From: Caulobacter sp.
Lineage (GTDB): Bacteria; Pseudomonadota; Alphaproteobacteria; Caulobacterales; Caulobacteraceae
Assembly: GCA_030680355.1 (NCBI GenBank)
Contig: JAUXVF010000028.1
Span: forward strand, 1-64,000
Length of the DNA stretch: 64,000 nt
Direction: 5' to 3'
The notes beneath the pieces were generated by a model that had not been told where the DNA came from, did not search any database, and saw nothing but the letters and a program-made list of their open reading frames with translations. A program made the position numbers and the translations under genes. Below are positions 32,072 through 43,071 of the stretch, piece by piece. Position 1 is the first letter of the stretch, and every line of letters starts with the position of its first letter.

Positions 32072-34120
32072 TCAGCCCCCCCGCGAGAAGGCATACAGCG
32101 CGAAGGACAACAGGCCCGCGACCCCCAGAAGCATGATGAAGGCGTAGTGGTAGAGATAGCCGGTCTGCAGCTTGCCGGTGCGCTTGCCCACCGCCATCGA
32201 CAGGGCCGAGACCCCGTCGGGCCCGAAGCCGTCGATCAGCTTCTGATCGCCACCCTTCCAGAACAGATCGCCCAGGAAGCGGGCGGCGCGCACGAAGGTG
32301 GCCTCGTAGATCTCGTCGAAGAACCACTTGTTGTAGAGCAGCAGCCACAGCGGTCCGCGCCGGGCGGCGATACGGGCGCCCATGCCCTCGCGGGCGATAT
32401 AGACCCACCAGGCGACGGCGAAGCCGAGCACCGACACGACCAGCGGCGCGAGGATGACCCACAGCGGGGCCTCGTGCATGGCGTGCAGGATGTGGTTGTG
32501 CGGACCGTTGACGATGGCCCCGCGCCAGAACGCGACCTGGTCCTCGCCGACGAACTGTTCGACGAAGGCGTAGCCGGCGCCCAGGGCACCGACCGCCAGC
32601 ACGATCAGCGGCACCAGCATAACCAGCGGGCTTTCGTGCGGCTTGTGGTCATGGGCGTGATCGTCATGCGCCGCGTGGGCGTCGGCGGCGTGAGCGTCGG
32701 CGGCGTCATGGTCATCGGCATGGGCCGCGCCCTCACCCCATTTGGCCGTGCCGTGGAAGGTCATGAACACCAGACGCCAGCTGTAGAAGGCGGTCAGGGC
32801 CGCGGCCACCAGGCTGATGATGAAGGCGAAATTGGCGATGCCGTTGTCGCGGCCGGCGGCCCAGGCCGCCTCGATGATGGTGTCCTTGGAATAGAAACCG
32901 GCGAAACCGATATCCAGGCCCGGGATGCCGAAGCCGGTGATGGCCAGGGTGCCGATGGTCATCACCACATAGGTGACCGGCAGATACTTCCAGAGCCCGC
33001 CCATGCGCCGCATGTCCTGCTCATGGTGCATGCCGTGGATCACCGAGCCGGCGCCCAGGAACAGCAGGGCCTTGAAGAAGGCGTGGGTGAACAGGTGGAA
33101 CATGGCCGCCTGGTAGGCGCCCACGCCGGCGGCGAAGAACATGTAGCCGAGCTGCGAACAGGTCGAATAGGCGATGACCCGCTTGATGTCGTTCTGGGCC
33201 AGGCCGACGGTCGCCGCGAACAGGGCGGTGACCGCGCCGACCAGGGTGACGATGTTGCGCGCCACCGGGGCGTATTCGAACATCGGCGACAGCAGGCAGA
33301 CCATATAGACGCCGGCGGTGACCATGGTCGCCGCGTGGATCAGGGCCGAGACCGGGGTCGGGCCTTCCATGGCGTCGGGCAGCCAGGTGTGGAGGAAGAA
33401 CTGGGCCGACTTGCCCATGGCCCCGACGAACAGCAGGGCGCAGGCCAGATCGACCAGATGGAAGGTCTGTCCGGCGAACTCCCAGCCACGGTCGGTGCTG
33501 CCGGCGATCAACGGGAACAGCTCGGCGAACTGGACGGTGCCGTAGGCCCAGAACACCGTCATGATGCCCAGGGCGAAGCCGAAGTCGCCGATCCGGTTGA
33601 CCACGAAGGCCTTGATGGCGGCGGCGCTGGCGGTGGCTTTCTTGAACCAGAAGCCGATCAGCAGATAGCTGGCCAGGCCCACCCCTTCCCAGCCGAAGAA
33701 CAGCTGCATGAAGTCGGCGGCGGTGACCAGGGCCAGCATGGCGAAGGTGAACAGCGACAGATAGGCGAAGAACCGCGGGCGGCTGTCGTCCTGGGCCATG
33801 TAGCCCCAGCTGTAGATGTGGACCAGGGCCGAAACCGTGGTCACCACCACCAGCATGACCGCGCTCAGGCCGTCGATGCGGATGGCCCAGCTGGACTTGA
33901 AGTCGCCGACGTTGATGAACGGCGCCAGATGGACGGTGAAGGCTTCAAGCCCGCCCCAGGTCCATTGGCTGAACACGTACCAGGACAGGCCGCAGGTGAT
34001 CAGCAGCAGGCCGGTGGTCAGGCTCTGGGACACGATGTCGCCGAGGCGGCGGCCGAACAGGCCGACAACCAGGGCGCCCAGCAGCGGCGCGAGAACCAGA
34101 AAGGTGACGAGCTGTTCCAA
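32072..34120 (-). CDS. nuoL: NADH-quinone oxidoreductase subunit L
   Basis: NuoL (682 residues) is the distal proton-pumping subunit with the long lateral helix. Signature segments include WEGVGLASYLLIGFWF, KSAQFFLHTWLPDAMEGPTP and STCSQLGYMFFAAG. The start codon is TTG, with AAGGG about ten bases upstream; no better start is seen. A loop of about 30 residues at 32636-32732 is extremely rich in His, Asp and Ala, unusual for the family. Confidence 0.96.
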   Translation of the reverse strand: MEQLVTFLVLAPLLGALVVGLFGRRLGDIVSQSLTTGLLLITCGLSWYVFSQWTWGGLEAFTVHLAPFINVGDFKSSWAIRIDGLSAVMLVVVTTVSALVHIYSWGYMAQDDSRPRFFAYLSLFTFAMLALVTAADFMQLFFGWEGVGLASYLLIGFWFKKATASAAAIKAFVVNRIGDFGFALGIMTVFWAYGTVQFAELFPLIAGSTDRGWEFAGQTFHLVDLACALLFVGAMGKSAQFFLHTWLPDAMEGPTPVSALIHAATMVTAGVYMVCLLSPMFEYAPVARNIVTLVGAVTALFAATVGLAQNDIKRVIAYSTCSQLGYMFFAAGVGAYQAAMFHLFTHAFFKALLFLGAGSVIHGMHHEQDMRRMGGLWKYLPVTYVVMTIGTLAITGFGIPGLDIGFAGFYSKDTIIEAAWAAGRDNGIANFAFIISLVAAALTAFYSWRLVFMTFHGTAKWGEGAAHADDHDAADAHAADAHAAHDDHAHDHKPHESPLVMLVPLIVLAVGALGAGYAFVEQFVGEDQVAFWRGAIVNGPHNHILHAMHEAPLWVILAPLVVSVLGFAVAWWVYIAREGMGARIAARRGPLWLLLYNKWFFDEIYEATFVRAARFLGDLFWKGGDQKLIDGFGPDGVSALSMAVGKRTGKLQTGYLYHYAFIMLLGVAGLLSFALYAFSRGG

Positions 34121-34123
34121 GGG

Positions 34124-34429
34124 TCAGCCCTTCATTACGGCGGCGTCGTCCACGGCGATGTCGCCGCGGTTACGGAAGAAGGTGACCAGAATGGCCAGAC
34201 CGACAGCGGCCTCGGCGGCGGCGACGGTCAGCACGAACAGGGCGAAGATCTGCCCGACCACGTCGTGCAGATAGACGCTGAAGGCCACCAGATTGATGTT
34301 CACCGCCAGCAGGATCAGCTCGATCGACATCAGGATGATGATGACGTTCTTGCGGTTCACGAAGATCCCGAAGACCCCGATCGTGAACAGGATCGCCGCC
34401 ACGATGAGATAGTGCGTCAGGCCGATCAT
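34124..34429 (-). CDS. nuoK: NADH-quinone oxidoreductase subunit K
   Basis: NuoK (101 residues, three membrane helices) is part of the proton channel connecting complex I halves. The [19 protein letters not shown] segment holds the conserved membrane Glu. Four-base overlap with nuoJ. Confidence 0.96.
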   Translation of the reverse strand: MIGLTHYLIVAAILFTIGVFGIFVNRKNVIIILMSIELILLAVNINLVAFSVYLHDVVGQIFALFVLTVAAAEAAVGLAILVTFFRNRGDIAVDDAAVMKG

Positions 34430-35046
34430 TCGGCGATCCCCTCACCCGGTTTGATGTCGACCATGGTCATGCCGGTCGCGGGCGTGCGGGCGTTCTGGGC
34501 CATGATGTTCTGGCGTTTGACGCCCGGCTTGTGGCGCAGGGTCAGGACGATGGCCCCGATCATCGCCACCAGCAGCACCAGGCCGGCGGCCTGGAAGAAA
34601 TAGACGTAGTCGGTGTAGAGCACCCGGCCGATGGCCTCGGCGTTGGGAATGTCGGCCCCGCCGGAGGCATTGGGCACGGCGTTGCGCCCGGCCGCGCCCT
34701 GGTTGGCCACGGTCACGGCGACCATGATCATTTCCAGCACCAGGATCCCCGCCACACCCCCGCCGATCGGCAGGTAGCGCGCGAAACCCTCGCGCAGCTG
34801 GGTGAAGTCGACGTCCAACATCATGACCACGAACAGGAACAGCACCGCCACGGCGCCGACGTAGACGACCACCAGCAGCATCGCCAGAAACTCGGCGCCC
34901 ATCAGCACGAACAGACCGGCGGCGCTGAAAAACGCCGCGATCAGGAACAACACCGAGTGAACGGGATTGCGCGCGAAGACCACGGCCAGACCCGCCAGAA
35001 CGGTCACCGTCGCCATCACGTAGAAGGCTATTTCCTGAAGAGCCAT
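34426..35046 (-). CDS. nuoJ: NADH-quinone oxidoreductase subunit J
   Basis: NuoJ (206 residues) has five predicted membrane helices, including [20 protein letters not shown] and [20 protein letters not shown], the conserved region of the complex I junction. A hydrophilic C-terminal tail ends GEGIAE. Confidence 0.95.
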   Translation of the reverse strand: MALQEIAFYVMATVTVLAGLAVVFARNPVHSVLFLIAAFFSAAGLFVLMGAEFLAMLLVVVYVGAVAVLFLFVVMMLDVDFTQLREGFARYLPIGGGVAGILVLEMIMVAVTVANQGAAGRNAVPNASGGADIPNAEAIGRVLYTDYVYFFQAAGLVLLVAMIGAIVLTLRHKPGVKRQNIMAQNARTPATGMTMVDIKPGEGIAE

Positions 35047-35076
35047 GCGGCCCCCGCTCCTTCTTCAACCTTGCGA

Positions 35077-35109
35077 AAGAGGCGGCGCAGATACGCTCCG
35101 CCGCCTCTT
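35077..35109 (-). terminator. Hairpin between nuoI and nuoJ
   Basis: AAGAGGCGGCG at 35077-35087 pairs with CGCCGCCTCTT at 35099-35109 inside the 80-base nuoI-nuoJ gap. On the minus strand only TTTC follows, so it is more likely a partial terminator or an mRNA-processing site within the operon than a full stop. Confidence 0.5.
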
Positions 35110-35127
35110 GTGAATCGCGCCCCTCCC

Positions 35128-35619
35128 TTATCGGTAGGCCGCGTCCAGTTCCAGATTCTTCGCGATTTCTCGCTCCCAGCGGTCGCCGTTATCCAGCAGC
35201 CGCTCCTTGTCGTAGTAGAGTTCCTCGCGCGTCTCGGTGGCGTACTCGGTGTTCGGCCCCTCGACGATGGCGTCCACCGGGCAGGCCTCCTGGCACAGGC
35301 CGCAGTAGATGCATTTGACCATGTCGATGTCGTAGCGCGTCGTGCGGCGGCTGCCGTCGGCGCGGGGCTCGGCCTCGATATAGATGGCCTGGGCCGGGCA
35401 GACGGCTTCGCAGAGCTTGCAGGCGATGCAGCGCTCTTCCCCGGAGGGGTAGCGGCGCAGGGCGTGTTCGCCCCGGAACCGCGGCGACTGCGGCCCCCGT
35501 TCGTTGGGATAGATGACCGTCTTCTTGGGCGCGATCATGTATTTCATGGCCAGGCCGAAGGCCCCCACGAAGTCCAGCAGGGCCGCGCCTTTGATGGCCT
35601 GTCCGATGCGTTGCATCAT
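35128..35619 (-). CDS. nuoI: NADH-quinone oxidoreductase subunit I
   Basis: NuoI (163 residues) carries the two 4Fe-4S clusters N6a and N6b of complex I. Both are visible as [12 protein letters not shown] and [12 protein letters not shown]. The second of two adjacent ATG codons could be the true start. The start overlaps the preceding lipoprotein gene as ATGA. Confidence 0.97.
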   Translation of the reverse strand: MMQRIGQAIKGAALLDFVGAFGLAMKYMIAPKKTVIYPNERGPQSPRFRGEHALRRYPSGEERCIACKLCEAVCPAQAIYIEAEPRADGSRRTTRYDIDMVKCIYCGLCQEACPVDAIVEGPNTEYATETREELYYDKERLLDNGDRWEREIAKNLELDAAYR

Positions 35620-35852
35620 GGCGTGTCGGCCTTCTTCGACTGGATCTCACAGATGTAGTTCGACAGCTGAGCGGGGTCGCCATCAACCGCCTTGGGCCGC
35701 ACCACGCCGCCGGCGGCGGCGCAGGTGTCCTTAGCCCGCCGCATCTCGTCATAGCTGACCAGACCGCGGCCGATGGAATAGCTCTCCATCCGGGCCTCGG
35801 CGCCGGCGCAGCCGGCGAGCAGAAGAAGGGCGGGCAGGATCAGGCGACGCAT
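35616..35852 (-). CDS. Small lipoprotein encoded inside the nuo operon
   Basis: A 78-residue protein with a lipoprotein signal: [15 protein letters not shown] ends in a typical lipobox, LLAG before Cys. The mature part is about 60 residues with two further cysteines (DTCAAAGG and YICEIQ). I chose the ATG at 35852, overlapping the nuoH stop as ATGA. It lies between nuoH and nuoI and is coupled to both, which suggests a complex I assembly or envelope role, but the family is unknown to me. Confidence 0.8.
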   Translation of the reverse strand: MRRLILPALLLLAGCAGAEARMESYSIGRGLVSYDEMRRAKDTCAAAGGVVRPKAVDGDPAQLSNYICEIQSKKADTP

Positions 35853-36913
35853 CACGCCCATCCCTTGAGCTTGGCGAACAGCTGCCAGCCGGAAATCGCC
35901 ACCACCGCCACCAGGGAGATCGGCAGGAAGACCTTCCAGCCCAGACGCATCAGCTGGTCATAGCGGTAGCGGGGTACGATGGCCTTGGCCATGGCGACCA
36001 TGAAGAACCAGAAGATGATCTTGGCGAAGAAGACCAGGAACAGGAACAGGCTGGCGGCCGTCGACGGCCAGCTGTCCAGGAAGCCGACCGGGAAGCCGGG
36101 GTTCCATCCGCCGCAGAACAGCAGGCTGATCAGGGCGCACATCAGGACGATGTTGGCGTACTCGCCGATCATGAACAGCAGATAGGGGGTCGAGCTGTAT
36201 TCCACCTGATAGCCGGCCACGAGCTCGGACTCGGCCTCGGGCAGATCGAACGGCGGCCGGTTCGTCTCGGCCAGGGCCGAGATGAAGAAGATGACCATCA
36301 TCGGGAACATCACCACGATGGTCGGCAGCTTGAAGGCGTACCAGTTCCAGATCCAGCCGGCCTGCTGCTCGACGATGCCGGTCATGTTCATGGTCCCGGC
36401 CAGCAGGATCACGGTGATGATCACAAAGCCGATCGAGACCTCGTAGGACACCATCTGGGCCGCCGAACGCAGGGCGCCCAGGAAGGGGTATTTCGAGTTG
36501 GAGGCCCAGCCCCCCATGATGATGCCGTAGACGCCCAGCGAACTGATGGCGAGCAGGTAGAGGATGCCGACATTGATGTCGCTGACCACCCAGCCCGGGG
36601 CCAGCGGGATCACTGCCCAGGCCCCGAAGGCGAGAACAAAACTCAGCAGCGGCGCCAGCAGGAAGACCGTCTTGTCCGCGCCCGCGGGGATGACGATTTC
36701 CTTGAGCACGAACTTCAGGAAGTCGGCGAAGGACTGAAACAGGCCGAAGGGGCCGACCACGTTGGGGCCCTTGCGCATCTGCACGCCGGCCCAGACCTTT
36801 CGGTCGCCCCACAGGAGGAAGGCCAGGCTCAGCAGCAGCCAGATCAGCACCAGCGCGATCTGGCCGACGGCCAGACCAAACCAGACCCAGGGGGAGAAGG
36901 CTTGTTCGGGCAC
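35852..36913 (-). CDS. nuoH: NADH-quinone oxidoreductase subunit H
   Basis: NuoH (353 residues) forms the quinone-site membrane subunit with eight predicted helices. The segments [20 protein letters not shown] and [20 protein letters not shown] are diagnostic. The start codon is GTG, five bases after the nuoG stop region. Confidence 0.97.
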   Translation of the reverse strand: MPEQAFSPWVWFGLAVGQIALVLIWLLLSLAFLLWGDRKVWAGVQMRKGPNVVGPFGLFQSFADFLKFVLKEIVIPAGADKTVFLLAPLLSFVLAFGAWAVIPLAPGWVVSDINVGILYLLAISSLGVYGIIMGGWASNSKYPFLGALRSAAQMVSYEVSIGFVIITVILLAGTMNMTGIVEQQAGWIWNWYAFKLPTIVVMFPMMVIFFISALAETNRPPFDLPEAESELVAGYQVEYSSTPYLLFMIGEYANIVLMCALISLLFCGGWNPGFPVGFLDSWPSTAASLFLFLVFFAKIIFWFFMVAMAKAIVPRYRYDQLMRLGWKVFLPISLVAVVAISGWQLFAKLKGWA

Positions 36914-36917
36914 TCGC

Positions 36918-38978
36918 CTACTCCGCGGCCATCTTGGCGGCGCCGGAGGCCAGGGCCGCGCATTCGGCCATGGTCACGCTGGCGCGCGCGATCGGGTTGG
37001 TCAGGTGGAAGGCCGTCACCGCGTTGGCGAACGGCGCCTCGGAAAGCGCACCGCCGTCGCCCAGGCCGGTCAGGTCAAAAGCCGTCGGGATCGAGCCCGG
37101 GGCGTAGTCGATCTGGCCGAAGGTCGGATGATCGGCGAACAGCTTCAGGCGAAGCTGGTCGAGGCTGTCATAGGGCAGCGTCGCATCCAGATGAGCCGAC
37201 AGGGCCCGCAGGATCGACCAGTCTTCCTTGGCCTCGCCCTTGGGGAAGACGGCGCGTTCGCCCATCTGCACCCGGCCCTCGGTATTGGCGTAGAGGCCGT
37301 TCTTTTCGGTGTAGGCCGCGGCCGGCAGGATCACGTCGGCGCCGTGGGCGCCCTTGTCGCCGTGGGTTCCCAGATAGACCTTGAAGGCCTTGCTGGCGCC
37401 GGTTTCGATCTCGTCGGCGCCGAGCAGGAACAGCAGGTCCAGCTTGCCCGGCTTGACCATCTCGGCCGCGGACAGGCCGCCCTCGCCCGGCAGGAAGCCG
37501 AGATCGAGGCCGCCGACGCGGGCTGCGGCGGTGTGCATCACGTTCCAGCCGTTCCAGCCCTCGCGGACCAGGTTGAAGCTTTTGGCCAGGTCGGCCAGGG
37601 CCTTGAGCACGGCGGCGGCGTCGGCGCGGGTCAGAGCCCCCTGCCCGATGATCACGGCCGGACGTTCGGCGGCCTTGAAGGCCTTGACGAAGTCCGACTT
37701 CGATTTGGCGAGACCGGCGATCGAGGCCGGGCCGGCGCCGAGATAGTCGTAGTCGTAGGTCAGGTCAGCCTGCTGGCCGATGACGCCGAAGCGGGTCTTG
37801 CCGGCCAGCCACTGCTTGCGCAGGCGGGCGTTGAACACCGGCGCCTCAAGGCGCGGGTTGGTTCCGACCAGCAGCACCACATCGGCCTGTTCGATGCCGG
37901 CCAGGGTCGAGTTGAACAGCCAGCTTTCGCGCGGCCCGTCGCCGAGCACCGTGCCGTCCTGCCGGCAGTCGAGGTTCTTGACCCCCAGGCCGTTGAACAG
38001 GTCCAGCGCCGCCTTCATGGATTCGGCGTCCTGCAGGTCGCCGGCGATGACGCCGGTCCTGGCGGGCGCGGTCGTCTTCACCTTGGCGGCGATGGCGGCG
38101 AAGGCTTCGCCCCAGGTCGCCGGCGCCAGCTTGCCGCCGACCCGCACATAGGGGCGATCGAGGCGCTGACGGCCGAGGCCGTCGACGGCGTAGCGGCTCT
38201 TGTCGCTCAGCCACTCCTCGTTGATGTCCTCGTTGATCCGCGGCAGGGCGCGCAGCACCTGGGCGCCGCGGGCGTCGACGCGGATGGCGCTGCCGAGCGC
38301 GTCCATGACGTCGATGCTCTGGGTCTTCTTCAGTTCCCAGGGCCGGTAGTTGAAGGCCCAGGGCTTGTGGGTCAGAGCGCCGACCGGGCAGAGATCATTG
38401 ACGTTGCCCGACAGTTCGCTGGCCACGGCCGCGCCCAGATAGGTCGTGATTTCAACATCTTCGCCGCGGGAGATGAGACCGATCTCCGGCACGCCGGCGA
38501 CTTCCGTGATGAACCGCACGCAGCGGGTGCACTGGATGCAGCGCGTCATCACCGTCTTGATCAGCGGGCCCATTTCCTTTTCTTCGACGGCGCGCTTGTT
38601 CTCCGCATAACGGCTGCCGTCGCGGCCATAGCCCATGGCCTGGTCCTGCAGATCGCACTCGCCGCCCTGGTCGCAGATCGGGCAATCCAGCGGGTGGTTG
38701 ATGAGCAGGAACTCCATCACCCCTTCGCGGGCCTTCTTGACCATCGGGGTGTTGGTGAAGATCTCCTGGTTCTCGGCGGCGGGCAGCGCGCAGCTGGCCT
38801 GCGGCTTCGGCGGGCCCGGCTTCACCTCGACAAGGCACATGCGGCAGTTGCCGGCGATGCTCAGCCGCTCGTGATAGCAGAAGCGCGGGATCTCCTCCCC
38901 GGCCAGCTCCGCGACCTGGAGAACCGTCATGCCGGGTTCGAACTCGACCTCGACGCCGTTGACCTTGGCTATCGGCAT
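36918..38978 (-). CDS. nuoG: NADH-quinone oxidoreductase subunit G
   Basis: NuoG (686 residues) is the large iron-sulfur subunit. The N-terminal 2Fe-2S ligands lie around [15 protein letters not shown], the next cluster has [14 protein letters not shown], and a 4Fe-4S set has [11 protein letters not shown] molybdopterin-oxidoreductase-like C-terminal domain follows. The stop codon is TAG. Confidence 0.97.
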   Translation of the reverse strand: MPIAKVNGVEVEFEPGMTVLQVAELAGEEIPRFCYHERLSIAGNCRMCLVEVKPGPPKPQASCALPAAENQEIFTNTPMVKKAREGVMEFLLINHPLDCPICDQGGECDLQDQAMGYGRDGSRYAENKRAVEEKEMGPLIKTVMTRCIQCTRCVRFITEVAGVPEIGLISRGEDVEITTYLGAAVASELSGNVNDLCPVGALTHKPWAFNYRPWELKKTQSIDVMDALGSAIRVDARGAQVLRALPRINEDINEEWLSDKSRYAVDGLGRQRLDRPYVRVGGKLAPATWGEAFAAIAAKVKTTAPARTGVIAGDLQDAESMKAALDLFNGLGVKNLDCRQDGTVLGDGPRESWLFNSTLAGIEQADVVLLVGTNPRLEAPVFNARLRKQWLAGKTRFGVIGQQADLTYDYDYLGAGPASIAGLAKSKSDFVKAFKAAERPAVIIGQGALTRADAAAVLKALADLAKSFNLVREGWNGWNVMHTAAARVGGLDLGFLPGEGGLSAAEMVKPGKLDLLFLLGADEIETGASKAFKVYLGTHGDKGAHGADVILPAAAYTEKNGLYANTEGRVQMGERAVFPKGEAKEDWSILRALSAHLDATLPYDSLDQLRLKLFADHPTFGQIDYAPGSIPTAFDLTGLGDGGALSEAPFANAVTAFHLTNPIARASVTMAECAALASGAAKMAAE

Positions 38979-38982
38979 GCTC

Positions 38983-40302
38983 TTACTCCGCCGCGATCAG
39001 CGTGGCGCCCGCGACGTGGGGCTTGCCGGCGCGATAGCTGGTGATGCGGTCCTCCACCTCGTGGCGGAAGTGGCGGAACAGACCCTGGATCGGCCAGGCG
39101 GCCGCGTCGCCCAGGGCGCAGATGGTGTGGCCTTCGACCTGGGTGGTGACGTCCAGCAGGGTGTCGATTTCCTTCATGTCCGCCTCGCCGGTGGCCATGC
39201 GCTCCATCACCCGCCACATCCAGCCGGTGCCTTCGCGGCACGGCGTGCACTGGCCGCAGCTCTCATGCTTGTAGAAGTAGCTGAGGCGGGCGATGGCGCG
39301 GACCAGATCGGTGTCCTTGTCCATGACGATGACCGCCGCCGTACCCAGACCCGACTTCAGCTCGCGCAGGGCGTCGAAGTCCATGAACAGGTCTTCGCAC
39401 TGTTCGGCCGGGATCATCGGCACCGACGAGCCGCCGGGAATGACCGCCTTGAGGTTTTCCCAGCCGCCCCGAACGCCGCCGCAGTGATCCTCGATCAGCT
39501 GGCGGAAGGGGATGCTCATCGCCTCTTCGACGTTGCAGGGCAGGTTCACATGGCCCGAGACGCAGAACAGTTTGGTGCCGGTGTTGTTGGGTCGGCCAAA
39601 GCCGGCGAACCAGCCGGCGCCCCGGCGCAGGATGGTCCCGGCCACGGCGATCGACTCGACGTTGTTGACGGTGGTCGGGCAGCCGTAGAGGCCGGCGCCG
39701 GCCGGGAACGGGGGTTTCAGCCGCGGCTGGCCCTTCTTGCCCTCGAGGCTCTCCAGAAGGGCGGTTTCCTCGCCGCAGATATAGGCCCCGGCGCCGTGGT
39801 GGACGTAGAGATCGAAATCCCAGCCGTTGACGTTGTTCTTGCCGATCAACCTGGCCTCGTAGGCCTGTTTGATCGCCGCCTCGAGCACCTCGCGCTCACG
39901 GACGTATTCGCCGCGGATGTAGATGTAGCAGGCATGCGCCTGCATCGCGAAGGAGGCGATCAGACAGCCCTCGATCAGCAGATGCGGATCATGGCGCATG
40001 ATCTCCCGGTCCTTGCAGGTGCCGGGTTCGGATTCGTCGGCGTTGACGACCAGGTAGTGCGGCCGACCCGGCTTCGCCTCCTTGGGCATGAACGACCATT
40101 TCAGGCCGGTGCCGAAACCGGCCCCGCCGCGGCCGCGCAGGCCGCTGTTCTTGATGTTGTCGATAATCCAGGCCGGACCCGCGTCCAGCATGTCTTTCGT
40201 GCCGTTCCAGCAGCCGCGTTTCTTCGCGCCTTCCAGACCCCAGTCCTGGAGCCCGTAAAGGTTGGTGAAGATGCGGTCCTTGTCTTGGAGGATGCCGACC
40301 AT
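38983..40302 (-). CDS. nuoF: NADH-quinone oxidoreductase subunit F
   Basis: NuoF (439 residues) binds NADH, FMN and cluster N3. [20 protein letters not shown] is the NADH/FMN-binding signature, and [11 protein letters not shown] carries three of the four N3 cysteines. It is separated from nuoE by one extra small gene. Confidence 0.97.
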   Translation of the reverse strand: MVGILQDKDRIFTNLYGLQDWGLEGAKKRGCWNGTKDMLDAGPAWIIDNIKNSGLRGRGGAGFGTGLKWSFMPKEAKPGRPHYLVVNADESEPGTCKDREIMRHDPHLLIEGCLIASFAMQAHACYIYIRGEYVREREVLEAAIKQAYEARLIGKNNVNGWDFDLYVHHGAGAYICGEETALLESLEGKKGQPRLKPPFPAGAGLYGCPTTVNNVESIAVAGTILRRGAGWFAGFGRPNNTGTKLFCVSGHVNLPCNVEEAMSIPFRQLIEDHCGGVRGGWENLKAVIPGGSSVPMIPAEQCEDLFMDFDALRELKSGLGTAAVIVMDKDTDLVRAIARLSYFYKHESCGQCTPCREGTGWMWRVMERMATGEADMKEIDTLLDVTTQVEGHTICALGDAAAWPIQGLFRHFRHEVEDRITSYRAGKPHVAGATLIAAE

Positions 40303-40308
40303 GTGTCT

Positions 40309-40575
40309 CTAGGCGTCCGGATCAAAAGGGTTGGCGCGCCGCCATTGGTTGCGGCGCCAGATGACGTGGATGAAGAGGATCCAGCCGACGGCCACCAGGC
40401 CATAGCCGATCCAGATCACCATATGCGGCCAGGTCAGAACCCACTGCGCCGGCAGGACCAGCAGAAAACCGACCAGGATCAGCACGAAGCCGATCAGCCG
40501 CTCGTGACGGTTGAGACCGCGCAGCTCGGCGATATAGGCCAGGCGCTTTTCGAGGAGTTGGGCTTCGTCGGTCAC
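40309..40575 (-). CDS. Two-helix membrane protein between nuoE and nuoF
   Basis: An 88-residue protein with a charged N-terminus (LLEKRLAYIAELRGLNRHER) and two hydrophobic segments (LIGFVLILVGFLLVLPA and MVIWIGYGLVAVGWILFIHV). A basic tail, WRRNQWRRANPFDPDA, follows. The start is GTG overlapping the nuoE stop as GTGA, so translation is coupled to nuoE. I do not recognise the family; its position suggests a complex I accessory or assembly role. Confidence 0.82.
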   Translation of the reverse strand: MTDEAQLLEKRLAYIAELRGLNRHERLIGFVLILVGFLLVLPAQWVLTWPHMVIWIGYGLVAVGWILFIHVIWRRNQWRRANPFDPDA

Positions 40576-41258
40576 GCCGGGGTCTCCGCCGTCTTGGCCG
40601 CCTTCGGCTTTTCGGGGAGGTTGGGGATCTTGATCTTCTTGCCCGCCGAGCCGTCGTAGAGTTTCGGGTCCAGCAGGGTCTTGATCGCGCCCTTGGGCTC
40701 GGAAGCGCCGCGGCCGATGCGCGAACCCGGCTTGGGCTGCTTGCCGGCGGCGAACTCGTCGAGGATCTGGCCCAGGCTCTCCGGCGTCAGGTCCTCGTAA
40801 TAGTAGTCGTTGATCGCGGCCATCGGGGCGTTGGAACAGGCGCCCAGACACTCGACCTCTTCCCAGCTGAACTTGCCGTCGGCCGAGAGGTGGTTCTTGG
40901 GGCCGATCCGGTCGTGCAAGACCTTCTTCAGGTCATTGGCGCCGCACAGCATGCAGGGCGTGGTGCCGCACAGCTGGACGAAGGCCACCTGCCCGACCGG
41001 CTCAAGCTGGAACATGGTGTAGAAGGTGACCACTTCGAGCACCCGGATCACCGGCATGCCCAGCAGGTCGGCGATGGCGCGGATGGCGGGCTCGCAGACC
41101 CAACCCTCCTGCTTCTGGACCAGCCACAGGATCGGAATCACCGCCGACTGGCGGCGCTCGGCCGGATATTTGGCGATCCACCATTGCGCCGTCTTCAGCG
41201 TCTCGGCGCTGAATTCGAAGCTGGCGGGCTGGTCTTTTGCGAGGCGACGGACGCTCAC
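40572..41258 (-). CDS. nuoE: NADH-quinone oxidoreductase subunit E with C-terminal extension
   Basis: NuoE (228 residues) binds the 2Fe-2S cluster N1a. The thioredoxin-like core has ligands in [10 protein letters not shown] and [10 protein letters not shown]. After about residue 165 comes a Lys/Pro-rich extension ([16 protein letters not shown]), seen in several alphaproteobacterial NuoE proteins. I chose the GTG at 41258, overlapping the nuoD stop as GTGA. Confidence 0.95.
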   Translation of the reverse strand: MSVRRLAKDQPASFEFSAETLKTAQWWIAKYPAERRQSAVIPILWLVQKQEGWVCEPAIRAIADLLGMPVIRVLEVVTFYTMFQLEPVGQVAFVQLCGTTPCMLCGANDLKKVLHDRIGPKNHLSADGKFSWEEVECLGACSNAPMAAINDYYYEDLTPESLGQILDEFAAGKQPKPGSRIGRGASEPKGAIKTLLDPKLYDGSAGKKIKIPNLPEKPKAAKTAETPA

Positions 41259-42469
41259 CGGTCGATCTCTCCAAACACGATATCGAGGCTGCCGAGGATG
41301 GCGCTGACGTCGGCCAGCATGTGGCCGCGGTTGAGGTAGTCCATGGCCGCCAGATGCGGGAAGCCCGGCGCGCGGATCTTGCAGCGGTAGGGCTTGTTGG
41401 TGCCGTCGCTGACCAGGAAGACGCCGAACTCGCCCTTGGGCGCTTCGACGCAGGCGTAGACCTCGCCTTCCGGGGTGCGGAAGCCCTCGGTGTAGAGTTT
41501 GAAGTGATGGATCAGCGCTTCCATCGACTGTTTCATGGCCGCGCGGCGCGGCGGCGTGACCTTGTTGTCCAGCGTCGTCACCGGGCCCGGCGTTCCGCGC
41601 AACATGGCGCAGGCCTGGCGGATGATCTTTGTCGACTCGCGCATCTCCTGCATGCGGCACAGGTAGCGGTCGTAGCAGTCGCCGTTGAGGCCCAGCGGGA
41701 TGTCGAAGTCGAACTCGTTGTAGCACTCGTACGGCTGGTTGCGGCGCAGGTCCCAGGCGATGCCCGAGCCGCGCACCATGACGCCCGAGAAACTCCAGTC
41801 GATCGCGTCCTGACGGCTGACCACGCCGATGTCGACGTTGCGCTGTTTGAAGATGCGGTTGCCGGTGATCAGGGTCTCGATGTCATCGCACATCTTCGGG
41901 AAGGCGACCGCCCAGCGGTCGATATCCTCGATCAACGCCTCGGGCAGGTCCTGGTGGACGCCGCCGGGACGGAAATAGTTGCTGTGCAGGCGAGCGCCGC
42001 AGGCGCGCTCGTAGAACACCATCAGCTTTTCGCGCTCTTCGAAGCCCCAGGTGATCGGCGTCAGCGCGCCGACGTCCATGGCCTGGGTGCAGATGTTCAT
42101 CAGGTGGCTGAGGACCCGGCCGATCTCGCAATAGAGCACCCGGATCAGCGAGCCGCGGCGCGGCACGTCGACGTCCAGCAGCCGCTCGATGGCCAGGCAG
42201 AAGGCGTGCTCCTGGTTCATCGGCGCGACATAGTCGAGGCGGTCGAAATAGGGGATGTTCTGGAGGTAGGTGCGGGCCTCCATCAGCTTCTCGGTGCCCC
42301 GGTGCAGCAGGCCGATATGCGGATCGACCCGCTCGACGACCTCGCCGTCCAGCTCCAGGATCAGACGCAGCACGCCGTGCGCGGCCGGGTGTTGCGGACC
42401 GAAGTTGATGTTGAACTTGCGGACCGGAGTCTCGGGGACAGTCGGGAGGACGGTGGCGTCGTCGGCCAT
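41255..42469 (-). CDS. nuoD: NADH-quinone oxidoreductase subunit D
   Basis: NuoD (404 residues) forms part of the quinone-binding pocket of complex I, related to the large subunit of NiFe hydrogenases. [20 protein letters not shown] and [15 protein letters not shown] are signature segments, and the protein ends with [14 protein letters not shown]. Confidence 0.97.
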   Translation of the reverse strand: MADDATVLPTVPETPVRKFNINFGPQHPAAHGVLRLILELDGEVVERVDPHIGLLHRGTEKLMEARTYLQNIPYFDRLDYVAPMNQEHAFCLAIERLLDVDVPRRGSLIRVLYCEIGRVLSHLMNICTQAMDVGALTPITWGFEEREKLMVFYERACGARLHSNYFRPGGVHQDLPEALIEDIDRWAVAFPKMCDDIETLITGNRIFKQRNVDIGVVSRQDAIDWSFSGVMVRGSGIAWDLRRNQPYECYNEFDFDIPLGLNGDCYDRYLCRMQEMRESTKIIRQACAMLRGTPGPVTTLDNKVTPPRRAAMKQSMEALIHHFKLYTEGFRTPEGEVYACVEAPKGEFGVFLVSDGTNKPYRCKIRAPGFPHLAAMDYLNRGHMLADVSAILGSLDIVFGEIDR

Positions 42470-42471
42470 GA

Positions 42472-43071
42472 TCAGCTCCCCGCCTTTTCGTCGCCGGGCA
42501 GCGCGTAGGACGCGCCTTCCCAGGGCGAGAGGAAATCAAACTGACGGAATTCGGCGATCTTCACCGGCTCGTAGACCACCCGCTTGAGCTCGTCGTCATA
42601 GCGAACCTCGACATAGCCGGTGGTCGGGAAGTCCTTGCGCAGGGGATGGCCATGGAAGCCGTAGTCGGTCAGCAGGCGGCGCAGATCGGGGTGCCCGGAG
42701 AAGAACACGCCATACATGTCGAACGCCTCGCGCTCGAACCAGTCAGCGGCCGGGAAGATCGACGCGACGCTGGGCACGGCGGTGTCCTCGTCGGTCTGCA
42801 CCTTGAGCCGGATGCGGTGGTTCTTCACCAGGCTCAGCAGGTGATAGACGACGTCAAACCGCAACGGCCGCTCGGGATAGTCGACGCCACAGAGGTCGAT
42901 CAGCTGATGGAAGCGCAGATCGGCATGGTCGCGCAGGAAGGTCAGGGCCTCGACGATGCGGCCGGCCGGGCCCGTCACGGTCAGCTCGCCAAACGCCACC
43001 GACCAGCCGGTGATGGCGCCGCCAGAGCCTTTGACGACCATCTTGCCGAGAGATTCGAGAGCCTTGCTCAT
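42472..43071 (-). CDS. nuoC: NADH-quinone oxidoreductase subunit C
   Basis: NuoC (199 residues, 30-kDa subunit family) is a peripheral-arm protein. The signature [15 protein letters not shown] and the downstream [20 protein letters not shown] segment are present. It is separate from NuoD, unlike the fused E. coli form. The start overlaps the nuoB stop. Confidence 0.97.
   Translation of the reverse strand: MSKALESLGKMVVKGSGGAITGWSVAFGELTVTGPAGRIVEALTFLRDHADLRFHQLIDLCGVDYPERPLRFDVVYHLLSLVKNHRIRLKVQTDEDTAVPSVASIFPAADWFEREAFDMYGVFFSGHPDLRRLLTDYGFHGHPLRKDFPTTGYVEVRYDDELKRVVYEPVKIAEFRQFDFLSPWEGASYALPGDEKAGS

Noticed and set aside
30347..34603. A plus-strand frame of about 1400 codons opposite nuoN to nuoK
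   Set aside because: Antisense of clear nuo genes, no motifs, no ribosome binding site; a codon-bias artefact.
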